The translations under genes and the position numbers were made by a program. Of a stretch of 64,000 nucleotides of DNA, positions 1 through 14,026 are shown piece by piece. Positions within the stretch are counted from its first letter, which is position 1; each line of letters opens with the position of its first letter. The DNA comes from Psoroptes ovis (Eukaryota; Arthropoda; Arachnida; Sarcoptiformes; Psoroptidae): positions 372,001 through 436,000 of the forward strand of contig PQWQ01000020.1 of the NCBI GenBank assembly GCA_002943765.1, read 5' to 3'. The notes beneath the pieces were generated by a model. It had not been told where the DNA came from. It made no database searches and saw nothing but the letters and a program-made list of their open reading frames with translations.

Positions 1-1808
1 GGTGAAGGTGGAAGAAGCATTTTGTTGAATGATATTTGAATCATTGAATCATACGAATGAAAGGACGCAACAAACCAGAATTTGAAACAAATGAAACGAA
101 TTGACTCTTTTTTTGGAATTGTCCAAAAAAATGTTTTTGTATAAAGCTTCATCTCTGGATGCATGGTTATATAGAATTGGTCCCAAACAATTTTCATTTC
201 GTCGCATTCTTTCCGTTGTACATTTTATGTGTGTATATAGTATTAGGTTGTCCGAAATGTTTTTGCCGGTTATATCGTAGAAAAACATTTGAAAATCGGC
301 TGAAACTTTTCGGACAACCTAATAGAAATTTGAATTCAGAATTTGAATGAAAATGAAAAACAAATGGAATGAAAATCGACAAATAAAATAAACTTGTGGC
401 CATTTTTTGCCCATTTTGATTCGTTCAAATTGAATTCAGTGAATTCATGAATGAATTTAATGAATGAATCATTTTTTTGAAATAATTCAAGATAATTATC
501 ATTATAATAGTTACACTCACAATCATGACTAAGTTACTTCGAATAATTACCATAAATCGATCGACGCTTTCGATGTAATGAAATTGAAATGCCTTTGAAA
601 TTAAAATACGCACAGAAATATCTTTAATATTCCACTATATCATTATATTCAAGTCGAGACATTATTATTTGGATTTGATTTAATTTCATTTCATTTCTTA
701 AATACTTTGTTTCTTAATAATAATAATAATTGTTTTTCTCAGTACTATTCTTTGATGAGAATCAAATGAACACATTTCTATATTATATATCATCACCCCA
801 TTCGTAAATAATAAGCACAAATTATCATCATTTGATTTAATTGCCAAAATTTCGGTTGAATGATCATTACATTTGTATGGACCCAGTACTGGCACATCTG
901 ATCAATGGATGTGTGAACCAACGCATACACATCCAGTGTATTTGATGATTTTGTCCCGCGAAACACACACATACACAGTTATAAACTCACTTCTTATACA
1001 TTTAGGGTGTAAATAGATTCATGAAACAAAAAATAAAAGGGTCTTGGAAAGTGTGAAAATTGAATTAATAATTTCCAACTGAATTGAAATGAAAATTGAA
1101 TTCGATGAAAAACAATTTTTGATTCAAAAAAATTGAAAAATTACAAACACGACGACTATTTTCATTCAATGAGCTAATCGTTAAAAGCAACGTTATTTAT
1201 CACAAGCGACTATTTCAACCTGAGGTGTAAATGTATTTTAAAAATGAAAAAAAAATTCGATTTTTTTTCAAAGAAAAATGAAATTCAATTTCAAAATTTC
1301 AAATTTTCAATTGTAAATGCAACAGTTTTTTTTTCATTTGCATAGCCAAGATAATGCATAGCTACAGGCATTTTTCTGTGTGTATTGTTTTGTGTATTTG
1401 AAGCTTTTATTTGCGCTTTTTACTCATGTATTTGACACTAAAATATCAAAAATCATCAAAGTTGAAAAAAGACTGAAGTAGAACAACAAGAAGCAACAAA
1501 TATTTGTATTCTATTATTTTGTTAATGTTTTTTGATAAAATTTTATCAGTTTTTTTTTTCATAAATTTTTACAAGGTGATAATATCATTGAATTTGAATG
1601 TGTGTTGTTCCATGCTTGATTCCCGTGTTTGTGTTTCATGTGGATTCATTGATTGAATATTTTCTGTTTTGTTTTTGAATTCGTTTTCCCATAGATTCAT
1701 CATCCAAAAAAAAAAAAACAAGCATTTCATCATTTATTTTTTGAATATAATCATATACTCATAAACAATATTGATAAATATTAGAAGAAAAAAGAAAAAG
1801 AAGAGAAA
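1..1808. other. Upstream flank of scratch, no gene seen
   Basis: AT-rich DNA with homopolymer runs. The only structured element I see is one mariner-like MITE at 243-322. The 5' UTR and promoter of scratch should lie in the right part, but I cannot place a transcription start. Short open frames here show no family signature. Confidence 0.6.
243..322 (-). mobile_element. 80-bp mariner-like MITE, type A (copy 1)
   Basis: Palindromic element starting TTAGGTTGTCCG and ending CGGACAACCTAA, flanked on both sides by TA (241-242 and 323-324). The core carries the type A sequence in reverse orientation (GCCGGTTATATCGTAGAAAA). Exactly 80 bp with no coding capacity. Confidence 0.85.
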
Positions 1809-4800
1809 ATGCCGCGATCATTTTTAATGAAAAAATCGACGACCAATTTTGGTCAACAATTTGTTGTTAAATCATCATCATCATTACATAATAATAATCA
1901 AAATTATACTAGTCAACAAATAATTAATAATAATAATAGAAATAATAATATTGTTAACGGCAACGGTAAGCTACCATCAAGTCCAACTGAAGGTGATTGT
2001 GCACCATCATCAGCATCAGCATCAGCGGCAGCCGCATCAACAGCAACGACAATTATTGGTTTTAATGGAAATAATAATAAATCAATTCATCGATTTACAG
2101 CATTAAGTAAGTATATATTTTGAGTTTTTGATAAATATTAATTGTATATGCATGTATGTTTGTGTGTGTGGGTATGGATGTAAATAATCAATCAATTTCG
2201 GAGAAAATTAATAATAATAATAAGATGAATGAATGAATGTGATTATTATGTTTAGATTTATTTGGCTGTCCGCAAAGTTTTTGCCGATTTTCTAATGATT
2301 TTCTATGAAATAACCGGCAAAAACTTTGCGGACAACCCAATATTTATTTATTTATTTTTTTTCTTCTTTCTCATTTGAAAAATTCTTAGATTCTTGAAGA
2401 TTGTTGAAGGTTTTTGAGATGAAATGAAACGAAAATAGCAAAATAAACAAGTACCAAAGAAAAAAAATAATTCATTGAAAACAATTCTTGTTGATTTCAT
2501 ATATTTGGTTGTCCGAAAAGTTTTTGCCGGTTATATTCGTAGAAACTCATTGGAAAATCTGTAAAAACTTTTCGGACAATCTAAAAAATTCTCATATATG
2601 ACTAGAATCCATGATGATTAATCACAAGTGTTGTTGTTGTTGTTACTGTTTTTGTTATTTATTTGCATTCACAATGGTACTTTAGTCTATGTATTGAAAG
2701 TGGAAAGGGGAATGGTAGAGTGAAATAGAGTGAATTATCCATTTTTGTTGATTCTTATGTGTTATTTTTCATTATAAATTTATGTGAAAATGAATCTAAT
2801 AATAACTTGACTTAACATTCCCATCTTTTCCCATTTCTTAGTTCAAATTCTCTCCGTCTCTTATTATCCATAGTTCACAGTATTCAATGATTAATAAAAA
2901 GAATAAAAAATAATGAATAAATAAACAAATGTACAGTGATTAAAGTTTTAATTTGTAGTTTTCAAGTTGATTTTCGTAATTTTACTATTGAAAATTACAT
3001 TAAAAACTATGAAATTTAATTTTAAAACTCTGAATTAAAACTTGAAAAAGAAAAAATGTTACGGAATTCTGGGTTTGGTTTGGTTTAGCAATATTTAGTA
3101 AACCTATGTGTTGTGTGTTTATTTATTATTATTTGAAAATGAATTATTCATTAAGATTTAATTTTAAAGCATTAAAAGCTTTGATTTTTTCGCTTTTTTT
3201 CTTGTGTGTTTGCTGCTGCTGCTGCTGTAACACCAAATGATTTTCAATGTGAAATATTATTCCAAGACAATTCCCAATAATAATAATCGGAATTGACCTG
3301 AATTAATATTCATTTTTAAAGAGTGTGTGTTCATACGCGATGTTTGCTTAATGATTTTAAATTTAGAAATTTTGAAAAACAACAAAAATCATTATTTACA
3401 CAATCGAAATCAAATGATTGGTTAAAAATTGAAGCAGAAAAAACAAAATAGAAAAATCAGAAATGACACGAACATGTGATTTGATTCGATGCATTGTGTG
3501 ATCATTTTATAGAATAGAATTTATATGATTCAAAAAAAAAAAAAAAAATGAATGAATGAAACCAAACACGATATGGAACAACAAATAATAATATTATTAG
3601 ATTGTCCGAAAAATTTTTTCCGATTTTCCAATGATTTTTCAACGATATAACCGGTAAAAAACTTTGCGGACAACCTAATACTTATATATTGAATCATATA
3701 AAGACAAATGCATCAATTTAAAAGTAAAATATATTTTCGATTGTAAAAAAAATCTGTGAATGTATGTGTGTATTGTTGAATGAATTAGGAAGAGAAAATG
3801 AGTGAAAATGTTGAGAATTTTTGTAATGTGTCACGCTATTTGGTCATTTTTTTTCACCGCTGTTCTTGTTGATATTTGTTTTTTATTATTAACATTTCAA
3901 TGTAAATGTTACAAATGATAATTCTATGTGATAATAATAACATCTAATTTTGATTTTTTCTTTTAATTTTAACCAAATGATAAAGATTATAATGCAACAA
4001 CAACAAATATTGATCATCATCATTCATCTTTATCATCATCATCATCATCATCGACACCATCAACAACAACAATATTATCGACAAAAGTATCAGGAACAAT
4101 AGGAAAAAATGTAACAAATAATAATAATAGCAGCAAATTAAATGCATCATCATTAAATAATAGATCAAAAAATGTTAAAACATTAACAACAAATAAAACA
4201 CGAACAATAACAGCGACAACTAATGGTGTTATTATACATAGTACTGCTAGTAGTAATAATAATAGTAATAATAGTGTTAAACAGCAACAAAAACAATTAT
4301 TAGATTTAAGTAATAATAATAATAATAATAATAATAAACGTACAAGAAGAAATATTAATAATAATAATTATAATAATCATAAGAAAAATAAATCCAATGA
4401 TCATAGTAATAATATTGGTAATAATAATTCTGAAGATAATACAATATTAACGGAAAACACTGAATCTACTGGTTATAATTCTTCCGATGATCATGATTAT
4501 GATATAAATAATGATGAACAAAATATATCATCATCAACGGCAACAAATTCTGAAACAAATGATGATGATGATGACGATGATGATTATGATGATCAATCAT
4601 TATCATCATCAACAACATTGAATAATAATAAAGAAAAAAGAAAAAATAATGTCAACAATAGTAGTACTAATAATAATAATAATAAGAAAAATATTACAAT
4701 AAGTTATACATATGATGCATTTTTCATAAGTGATGGCCGTTCAAGAAAACGTAATCTGAATGGTATCAATAATAGTAATAATAATAATAATAATAATAGC

Positions 4801-6983
4801 AGTATTGCAAAAGGAAATACGAACAATAATAATGGAATAATTAATTTGAATAATAATAATGTAAATTCCAATAATTCTAACGTAAATAATATTAATGATT
4901 TAAAAGAAAGACAACGTTATTCATGTACTGAATGTGGTAAACATTATGCTACATCATCGAATCTATCAAGACATAAACAAACACATCGTAGTCCTGATTC
5001 ACAATTGGCTAAAAAATGTCCAACATGTCATAAAGTGTATGTCAGTATGCCAGCATTAGCAATGCATGTGGTATGTTATAACAATTATTTTTATTTTATG
5101 ATCTATTTGTTGATTTAATTTTGAATGTATTTTGCATTTAGTTGACACATAATTTGAATCATAAATGTGAAGAATGTGGTAAAGCATTTTCAAGACCATG
5201 GCTATTACAAGTAAGTCAATTAATACATAATGTTTTTTGTGATTATTCTTATGCATGAATATTTGAAAAATTCATAATTTTATTTTCCATTTTCGATTTG
5301 TGAAAAGGGTCATATGCGTTCACATACGGGTGAAAAACCATTTGGATGTGCACATTGTGGCAAAGCATTTGCTGATCGTTCAAATCTTAGGTAGGCTCTT
5401 TGTTGTTTTCTTTGTTTGAATGATGTTATTTATTACATTTTTCCGTCAACAAATGTTTCAAAGATTGAAAAAAAACTTTGAATGAATAAAAAATAAAAAA
5501 TGAATAATTTCCATTCCATTTTTTATTCTTATTCAAAAAAATGAAAAAAAAAGAAAAATTATAAAAGTTTTTTATTTTCATGAATAGTAAACAATATGAT
5601 TATTATTATCACTATTATTACTAATATTTTGATTAAAAGTATATCACAGCATGTTTTATCACATGCAATTTTACAACAAACAAATATAAATAAATAGCGG
5701 GAAATAATAATAGCAAACAAAGTTTGTGTAAGGTTGTCCAATAAAAAAAATGAAATAGTTTTATTATTATTTTTACTTTTTTTTGTAATAATTTTCTCAT
5801 TTCATTTCTTGTTTATGTATGATCACATATTCATTTTTTGAAAATGTGTGTCTATGGAAGTATAATTTTTTTCTTTCAATATTATTTCGGTGTGTGAATG
5901 TTGAACTTAAGGAAGAGAAAAAAAAATATTAAATCAATGTTTTTTTCTCATATCAATAGTCCGTAGAATCAATGTATTGTGAGCGAAAAAAAACCAATGA
6001 TTTTGGTTTTTTTTTATTTTGCACAAAATAAGAAATAATAATAAGAAAAAGAAGACAGAATTATACATTCTTTTCAAAAATTCATTCAACCAAAACGTTT
6101 GAAAGTATAAATAAAAGAAAAATATTATTATTTTTTATTATTACAAAATGAAACTTTGAGAAAGAATTTTTCGTAAGCAAAATAATATAACCAAAATGAA
6201 AAATATTGTAAGAATAATATTGAAAAAAATAGGGAATTTTCTTGATCAAATTGGCCATCCAAACACCATTTTTTTTTCGTTCATCTTTCAAATTTATAAA
6301 AAAGAATTTTATTTTTCAATTGAATTCAATTCCTTTTTTTTTGATGCTGAATTTATATTCCATTTTTTCTCATTTTTATTCCCATTCTGTCTAAATTTTT
6401 CTCTCTTTCAAAATATAGAGCCCATATGCAAACACATAGTGCATTCAAACATTTTCGTTGTGAAAGATGTAATAAATCATTTGCATTGAAATCATATCTA
6501 AACAAACATTATGAATCATCGTGTTTTAAAGATGTTAATAATAAAGAACAACAGCAACAGCAGCAGCAACAATCATCATCAACAACAACAAATCAACAGC
6601 AACAACAATCAATAATAATAAATGGACAAGAATCAACAATGATCAACAATGATGAAACAACAATTATTGATAATTTAAATAATGAAAATAATATTAAAAA
6701 TGAAGATTCAACGACAGCAGTAGCAACATCAACAGCTAAAATAAATGGTCAAAAATTGCCTAATAATCAATTAATTAATGGTAATAATAATGAAGAAAAA
6801 CAATCCGTCAATGATTCACCGAAACAAATATATACAACGATAACAAGTACGAATGCCAATAGTATTACAATAACAAGATCAAAATTTTTACAACAAAATT
6901 GCAGTGGTGGCACAGTAAATTCAACAATCAATAATAATAATCCAACAATAACAATATCAAATAAAAGAAAATCAATCGAATAA
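1809..6983 (+). CDS. scrt: Scratch family zinc-finger transcriptional repressor
   Basis: Five exons: 1809-2106, 3986-5070, 5142-5210, 5308-5390 and 6419-6983, giving 2100 nt and 699 aa; all junctions have GT/AG and matching phase. The protein opens with MPRSFLMKK, a SNAG repression motif of the Snail/Scratch superfamily, which sets the start. Residues about 20-400 are low-complexity Asn/Ser/Asp. Five C2H2 fingers follow: C413-H433, C444-H464, C470-H490, C498-H518 and a fifth ending H542/C547 (C2HC). The spacer KHYATSSNLSRHKQTHRS and finger 2 (YVSMPALAMH) are typical of Scratch rather than Snail. Family role: nuclear E-box-binding repressor that promotes neuronal fate. The C-terminal 150 residues after finger 5 are again low-complexity and unusual in length. 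Intron 1 (1.88 kb) holds three MITEs and one further palindromic repeat; intron 4 is 1.03 kb. The sequence gives strong support for the family; splice sites are manual. Confidence 0.93.
2261..2340 (+). mobile_element. 80-bp mariner-like MITE, type A (copy 2)
   Basis: In scratch intron 1. Ends TTTGGCTGTCCG and CGGACAACCCAA with TA on both sides. The core GCCGATTTTCTAATGATTTT is followed by ATAACCGGC. Confidence 0.8.
2504..2584 (-). mobile_element. 81-bp mariner-like MITE, type A (copy 3)
   Basis: In scratch intron 1, only 163 bp after copy 2 and in the opposite core orientation. Left end TTTGGTTGTCCG is preceded by TA; the right end is CGGACAATCTAA. Confidence 0.78.
2942..3056. repeat. About 115-bp palindromic repeat, family C (copy 1)
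   Basis: AT-rich long inverted repeat in scratch intron 1. The left arm AAGTTTTAATTTGTAGTTTT is mirrored by a right arm ending CTGAATTAAAACTTG. Two related copies occur at 34289-34397 and 35151-35260. Confidence 0.65.
3597..3678 (+). mobile_element. 82-bp mariner-like MITE, type A (copy 4)
   Basis: In scratch intron 1. Ends TTAGATTGTCCG and GCGGACAACCTAA, with TA on both sides. The core matches type A in forward orientation with small insertions. Confidence 0.8.
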
Positions 6984-9290
6984 AAATGATATGAATGAAT
7001 GGAAAAAAAATGATAAATAATCAAACATAATTTCGAAAACTTACTATACTTCTCAATAATAATAATAATAATAATCCGGTATTTTTTAGAGAAAATTCAA
7101 TTTAATTTCAACAAAATGAAACCGAAATAATTTTACTTATGTCTATCATTATTATCATTTTTTTTCTACGTAGATAATAATATATTTATGCATGTTTGTA
7201 AATAAATCAGCAGAAAAAAAAATTCAAAATATATTTTAATTTATTTTATATTCGACAATATTAGAAACAATTTTGAAAAGATGGAACATTAGAATATTTC
7301 CCCGAGATTTTCGTTTTTTTTTCATTCTCAGCAGATGCACGAAAAATTTAATCATTTATTTCATGTTTTTTTTTCTTATGGCGAAAGTAAAAATAAATCT
7401 AATGCATGACACCTGTCACGATATTTCTTTTTTTTCATTTAAAAAAAACAATGATTTGACAATTTTTTTGCCAAAAAAAGAGAAAAAAACTTCAACACGT
7501 TTCACGTAGAAAAATTTGACATAGATTTTCGAAAATTTAAAAAAAATTCTTTATTTGTGTCTTTTACTTTAGTCTTAAAAGTTTTTATTTATTTTTATTT
7601 TTGAAAAAAAATAAATCAAATAATTGACATACGAACAACAATAGCATGACATAACTGCTGATTCTTAAATGATTTTTGTATTTTCATCAAATGAAAATGT
7701 AAGTACAAAAATAGATGAATAAATAAATATATTTCAAATGAGAAAAAGTAAAGTAAAATTCATCATAAAAAGATGATTTTGAAAAGTAATGTGTGGTTTT
7801 GAAATGTATGATTTCTACATATATTTACACACAAATATTTATATAAAAGAACATTTTCTCTTTTGTAGAAAATTGATTCAAGATTGTTATAAATAATAAT
7901 AATAATATTCTCATTATCATTACTATCATCGTCATCAATATCATTCTTATACCGTATTCTTGATTCTATATCGTTGAAAAGAAATAAATAGTCAAAAATA
8001 TAGTAAAAACATTTTAGAATAATAAATAAATACAAAATAAATAAACAAATACAACTGAAATTGATGAAAAATAATGATAAACAACCTCTAAATGATAATG
8101 ATGATAATTTGATGGTGCGTGTGTGTACTTGTATTTATATTATTTATACTTAATAAACGAACAAAAAAAAAATTGTTGATGTTGTTTAAGGCCATGTATG
8201 TATTTTTTTCTTTTCTTTTACTCAAAGCTCTCCAATCATCAATATATTTTTATTTGTTTTTCAAAATTTCGATTGATGTTTTTTTTTCGATTTTTATTTT
8301 GTATTCTTCATACAAGTGAAATGAGTAATGAATTTCGTCAATGATGTTCGAAGATTGCAATGTTGCATTCTTGATTTGATGTTTTTTTTTCAATTTTCAT
8401 TCCCATTTTATTTTGTTTTTTTTTTTTTTGTTCCAATCATCATTTTACCAATCAATATATGTCTAATAATAATAATGATGATGTTGATAAGATGAAGACG
8501 ACAATGATGATGATGATGAGAATTGAATTTGCTGAAATGGGCGAAAAATAAAATAGAAAGGAAAAAGAATCTAAAATGTTGTTGTTGTTGATTTTCATGA
8601 AATATTTTTACTTTTTTTTCTTTCATCTCTCTATGGATATTCTTCATTGTAATTTCCAATCATCATCATCATCATATATATTTCCAATACATGTGTATAT
8701 TATTATTATTGTATATAGCCCCTTTCTTTCTTTTCTTTTTTTTTAAAGGAAATCAATCGACAGTGAAAAAAAGAAAATTTGATAATAATAATAATAATAA
8801 ATTCAATAAAAGTTTTTTTTGTAGTTTCTTACCAGTTTAATTTCTTTGTCAAAAAATTCATCGTCATTCATTCATTTATTTATTCGTTTGGTTGGTTAGT
8901 TAGCTTTTGCTTTTTGAATTTCATTTAATTTCAATTTTTTATATTCTTGATGAAAATTTTCGGTTGAAATTAAAGTCATCACCATCATCACCATCATCAT
9001 GAAATGATGAAATTAATAGGAGAAAAAAAAGCCCAAGACAAAAAAAAATCTATTACATTTTTATGACATTAACATGTATGCCAATATCATCAACAAATAA
9101 TGATAGAAAGAGCGAGATGGTTACATACACGTTGTCAATAGTCATTTAATACATTTTGTTCATTCAAAATTTAATTTGAATTTAAAATTTGCATTTTTTC
9201 TTCATTTCGATTCAATTCTAAAATTTGCGTTTGTGAAATTTGTGATGCAATATTGAGACGCTTTTGATTCTTGAATTTTTTTTATCCAAG

Positions 9291-9418
9291 TCGAATGGGA
9301 ATGTCTTGAAACAAATGAGAATGATCATAAATTGAAAGCTGAAGCAATTAACATAGAAAATGATGGTAACAATAATGATTTCCAGCTTCCGTTAATCGAT
9401 AATGATAATGATGGCTGA
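9291..9418 (+). CDS. Possible orphan terminal exon
   Basis: A polypyrimidine tract and AG at 9289-9290 are followed by an in-frame 41-codon stretch ending in TGA. The peptide begins EWECLETNEND and ends LPLIDNDNDG. Its mixed residue composition differs from neighbouring chance frames, which are Phe/Ile/Lys-rich. The frame needs an upstream exon ending in phase 1. I cannot find that exon nearby, although scratch exon 1 has this phase. I do not recognise the family. It may be chance. Confidence 0.25.
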
Positions 9419-12400
9419 TTGTCTTTATTGATTCCATAATCAAATCTATGCTAAAAAAAGAAAATTATCATAACTATTATGATATACTTTGTAACTTATT
9501 TTCATCATTAAAATTATTATTATGATGACAAGAAAACTAATCTAAATAATCTAAGTATAAATCTTAGTGTTTCTTCATTATTTACATAATATTAGAAGCA
9601 AATGTATGCGATAATAATAATAATTTTGATGCTAACATTATTTTATTAAATCGTACATTTTTTTATTTTTCTCATATGTCAATATCTTTGCCATTATTAT
9701 TATTATTATTGTTTAATAAAACCAAAACAAAACAAAATGTTTAAGCTTAGTGTATTATTGTTTGTGTATTTACTTTTGTATATTTATGAATTTATAATGA
9801 AAATACACACAAATACTAGATGCAATCATATTTGATTCATATTTAAAAAAAGTTCCATCATCATTTCTCTCTTTATTTGCATCATTTATGGCATTAACCA
9901 TTACTCTATTTTGAGCATACATTCACATGAATATCAGAGAAATAACAGTAAACAAATTCTTATTCTCAGTAAAATAAATGGTAAATCAAGCTTAATCATA
10001 ATAATAATGATGATGATGATTACTAAGATTGTTAGAAAATTGTCATCAATTTCATTCTACTGCTTGTAGAAAATAAAATAAAAATAGTAAATCCTTATAT
10101 CGTAACGTTAAAAAATCATTTGTTGGTAGAAAAATATGCATATGAAAAATCTAATTCAAAAAACAGTGTGTGATAGGCTTTCTATCTATGTGTGTTCGCG
10201 TGTATGCAGAATGCATCAACGAAAATATTTTCTTTTTGACAAAAAAAAAAAAAAAATAAATGGAAAAAAAGCTATCATCATTATTGAAAAATCAAATAGA
10301 ATATAAATATATATTCTACAAATATATATTTCTGCTGATAGAAAAAAAAATCGTCGTTGATAATGGGATTAAATTATGTCGAGAGAAACAAAAATAAAAA
10401 AAAATATCGAGAAAAAGTTAATTTATTACGCAAGAAAAAATTTGCAATGAGATTGGATTTTATTTATTTATTTTATTTTTTTGCCATTGTTTCATTCATT
10501 CATTGATTCATTCATATCATCATCATCATCATCATTATCATTGATGTTGTCAAAAAGGGTTGAGAGTAGCAAAACGAATAGAAAAAAATAGATTTCAAAT
10601 TAGTTTTTACTTTTTGTTTTTTTCAATCAGCCCAAAATTGGTTTGAGCTACTAAATACTGAAGAGAAATACTCAATCTATTTATTTCATTCGAATTTTAT
10701 ATTGGCACCTTTTATTTTTATCGAATGGAAGAGCTAGAAAGCTGTATATTATTGATAATAATAATAATAATAATAATGATAAACTATGAAACCTATCAAA
10801 CCTAAATATGTTTATGACATCAAATTTATTGATTACTTTCGGTGGAAGAAGAGAAGGAAAGGGAAAAAATATTGAAAGTTTTCAAAATAATGAAAACTTT
10901 TTTCGTTCGTATTTTTTCCTCTTTGTCTATTGAAAATGTTATGTTTCATTCTATATTATATATATTTCAATCGATGAATTTATTTATTTATTTATTTCAT
11001 TTTTTTTTCATAATCGATTTTATAATAATAATAATAATGTTAATATATCTTCTTAATTTGATATGTTTGTTTCTCTAGTCAATTTATTGAAGAATTTTTA
11101 CTTTCACTTATTCTAAAATTGAATAAATTTTGATACACAAAACAAAAATATTGAAAAGAGCAATAATATAAATAAAATAAATGAATGTCTATATTTTGAC
11201 TATTAAAATTGCACTTGTAATTGAAAATGAAACAAAAAATACATAAATGAATGTAAAATTCATATTCTTCCATTTAAAAAAAATTGAAAGATTTTTCTTA
11301 TTCTTATCATTATGATTATTATTTTCATTGAAATAATGATACTAGAAAAAAAAATCAATGAAAATGCTCATAGTTCTTCATTCTTAGTTTTTTGTATGTG
11401 TCGAGAAAATTAGATAAAAAGATAATTTTCGAAAGGAACAAATACATTTATATTAAAAAAAATATGAAGATATTTTATAACGAGAAGAATTTAAAATAAT
11501 ATGAAAATAGTATCGATCTATAATTATATACATTTTTTTGCATTCTAGAAATTTATTGATTTTGTGAATTTATAAATAAATAAATGATAACAATAATAAT
11601 AAACAAATAATCAATAGATTTAGTTTTGTGATAATAAATAATTGATTCTGATTCTTATTTACATATAAATTAATTACATTGTAATTTGCTCAGTTTCATT
11701 CATTATTTTTCTTTTTATTCAGTTTTGATTTCAATCTAAAATGACATTTTATTTTTTTCTTTGTAAATATAAGACAATAAAGGATGAGTGAAAATATCTA
11801 GTCAATCAAATCAATCATTCTAATCAACCAATCATTAAATCAATCAATAATTTAATCAAATCAAACAATAATGCTAACTTATTCAATCAATTTATTCAAA
11901 TTTCTACTATACGCACACACATAAATGTACTTTTATTTTTCAATTAAAATTTTTTTTTGTTTGTTTTTTTTATATATATTATTTTGTTTTGTGTTTGACA
12001 GGCATATGTGGTTTCAACAGGCAACATAGTTTTATGATAATAATAATGATGTGTATCCATTGACAGCCAATTTTAGATCGTTGTCAATGGTAACATATAT
12101 TGCAGTGTGTAAACAAACAAACAAAAAAGCCATATCAAAATAAAAAACTTGTTGCATGTTTATTTTTTAATATTTATTTATTAATTTCTTTGTTATTCTC
12201 TTCTTTTTTCATTGTGCTTTGTTTTATTTATTAATTTCATTCAATTATTATTTAATCTCACATTATTCTAAGCATTGAAATAACATTATTTTATTGAAAA
12301 AAATATAAATTCAATCAGAATTTCTAGTCACAAATTTTTGCAGGAAAAAATAGTAGATTTTGATCACCAATCCATTCATTTATTTATTTATTATTCATTC

Positions 12401-12790
12401 ATTCATTCATTCGTTTCATTAGATTGATTTTCTCTGATTTTATTCATTCATTTTTTTTCTTGGACGAAAAAAAAGAAGAAAAAACAATATTCATAAAGCA
12501 ATAAATGATAATTTTGAATAAAAAAAAAATATTTTTCTCTTCTTCTTTTTCTTATTCAAATGTAAACATTATTAAATCATTTTTATATATTTGTACATAT
12601 AGAAATTTTTTCATATGTAGCAAACAACAAAACATTATAAACATGAAGGAAATATACAATTTTTGTTAGATACTTAAAAATATAAGCTAAAAAAACAAAA
12701 ATTTATTATTATAACTACTTTCTAACAAACAATCACTAGCCGTCCTTTTTTTTCACTGGATCATTTTCACTAATTTGTAATAACATTGTA

Positions 12791-12870
12791 TTAGGTTGTC
12801 CGAAAAGTTCTTGCCGATTTTCCAATGATTTTCTACGATGTAACCGGCAAAAACTTTCCGTACAACATTG
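12791..12870 (+). mobile_element. 80-bp mariner-like MITE, type A (copy 5)
   Basis: Left end TTAGGTTGTCCG preceded by TA, type A core in forward orientation. The right terminus has mutated to TACAACATTG but is still followed by TA at the expected 80-bp spacing. Confidence 0.78.
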
Positions 12871-13989
12871 TAATTTATATAATTGTAATCAGTTTTTTTT
12901 CTTTTCTGTCAAATTTTCACACAAAATATTGTAATATCATTTGAAAGAAAAAACACATGATTCTAAATGAAAATTGCACCATTATATTTAATATTTTTTT
13001 TTTAGTTTTTTTATGTAGAAACATTGTCATCGTCATCATTTTATTCTTTATTTTTTTGGTGATCATCAAAATTCGTATTGTGTCAAAAAAAAAAAAAATT
13101 TGTTCGTCACATCTCTTGTTATAAATCGATGATACACACACATGACACATCACTTACACATTACTTTTATTATATTAATTATATAATAATAATAAAATTC
13201 ATGAATTTTAGATACAAATTTTCTGTTTTCTCTTTCTCAGATTCGCTGTCAATTTATTTTAATGAATCATCTTCGTTTCTGCTTCTTTTTGGCACAGTGA
13301 AAAAAAAAGATGAATTTCGTTTCGTTAAATGAAAACAAACGAAAATTCGATGTTTCACAACGAATTGCATGACAAAAGTAATAAAGGAATATTCTACATA
13401 TAAAAAATTTTGTCATGTAAAAAATGGTGACAAACTGATTCATAAGCAATGAATGAATAAGATATATAACACAATAATGGGCAAATAATAAAAATAATAA
13501 TAAAAAATAGCAAAAAAAAAAATTGGTATAACAGTGACAAAATCCGATTTAAAGATTTTAGTCATGATAATAGTGTAGTGAATAAATAAATAAATTTTTT
13601 TTCTTTTCATGTTGACAAAATATATAATAATAAAATGAAAATAAAAATATTAAATTCTAGGGTCAACAACAAAATTGATGCAAACAAAAATAAATGAAAT
13701 AGAAATATATAAATAAAAAAATTGGCAAATAAAAAGATTATAATTTCATCAAAAAAATATATTGATTTTTCATGAATGTACACACATTCATATGATGTTT
13801 ATTCATTTTGAAATTGTAATATATTTTATTTCGGTTTGTGGTGATTATTATTGTTATGTTATAACTATTACTATTATTAAATAATGATGAACAAAATAGT
13901 GTTGATCATTTTTTGTCAATATAGAAAAAAAGGCGATTACATATCGTTTCATGTTATCATCATCACCACTATTTAATCTAATCTTTTTA

Positions 13990-13997
13990 AAATTAAA
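13990..13997 (+). repeat. Left 8-bp target site duplication of Merlin element
   Basis: AAATTAAA directly abuts the transposon's GGTTTATG end and is repeated exactly at 19025-19032. An 8-9 bp duplication is the hallmark of Merlin elements. Confidence 0.85.
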
Positions 13998-14026
13998 GGT
14001 TTATGTCAAGTAAAGAGTCTCCCGTT
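13998..14026 (+). repeat. Left terminal inverted repeat of Merlin element
   Basis: 29 bp identical to the reverse complement of 18996-19024. The outer bases are GGTTTATGTC. Weaker similarity extends about 40 bp further inward. Confidence 0.85.

Larger units (their letters stand above)
6984..13989. other. 7-kb gene-poor AT-rich interval
   Basis: No convincing gene. It is full of poly(A)/poly(T) and ATT/ATC microsatellite runs. A candidate scratch polyadenylation signal AATAAA lies at about 7199-7204. I see one MITE at 12791-12870 and one isolated exon-like segment at 9291-9418. Other open frames are Phe/Ile/Lys-rich and look like chance. Confidence 0.55.

Noticed and set aside
5728..5745. Isolated AAGGTTGTCCA in scratch intron 4
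   Set aside because: It resembles one MITE end but no matching inverse end follows within 100 bp; probably chance.
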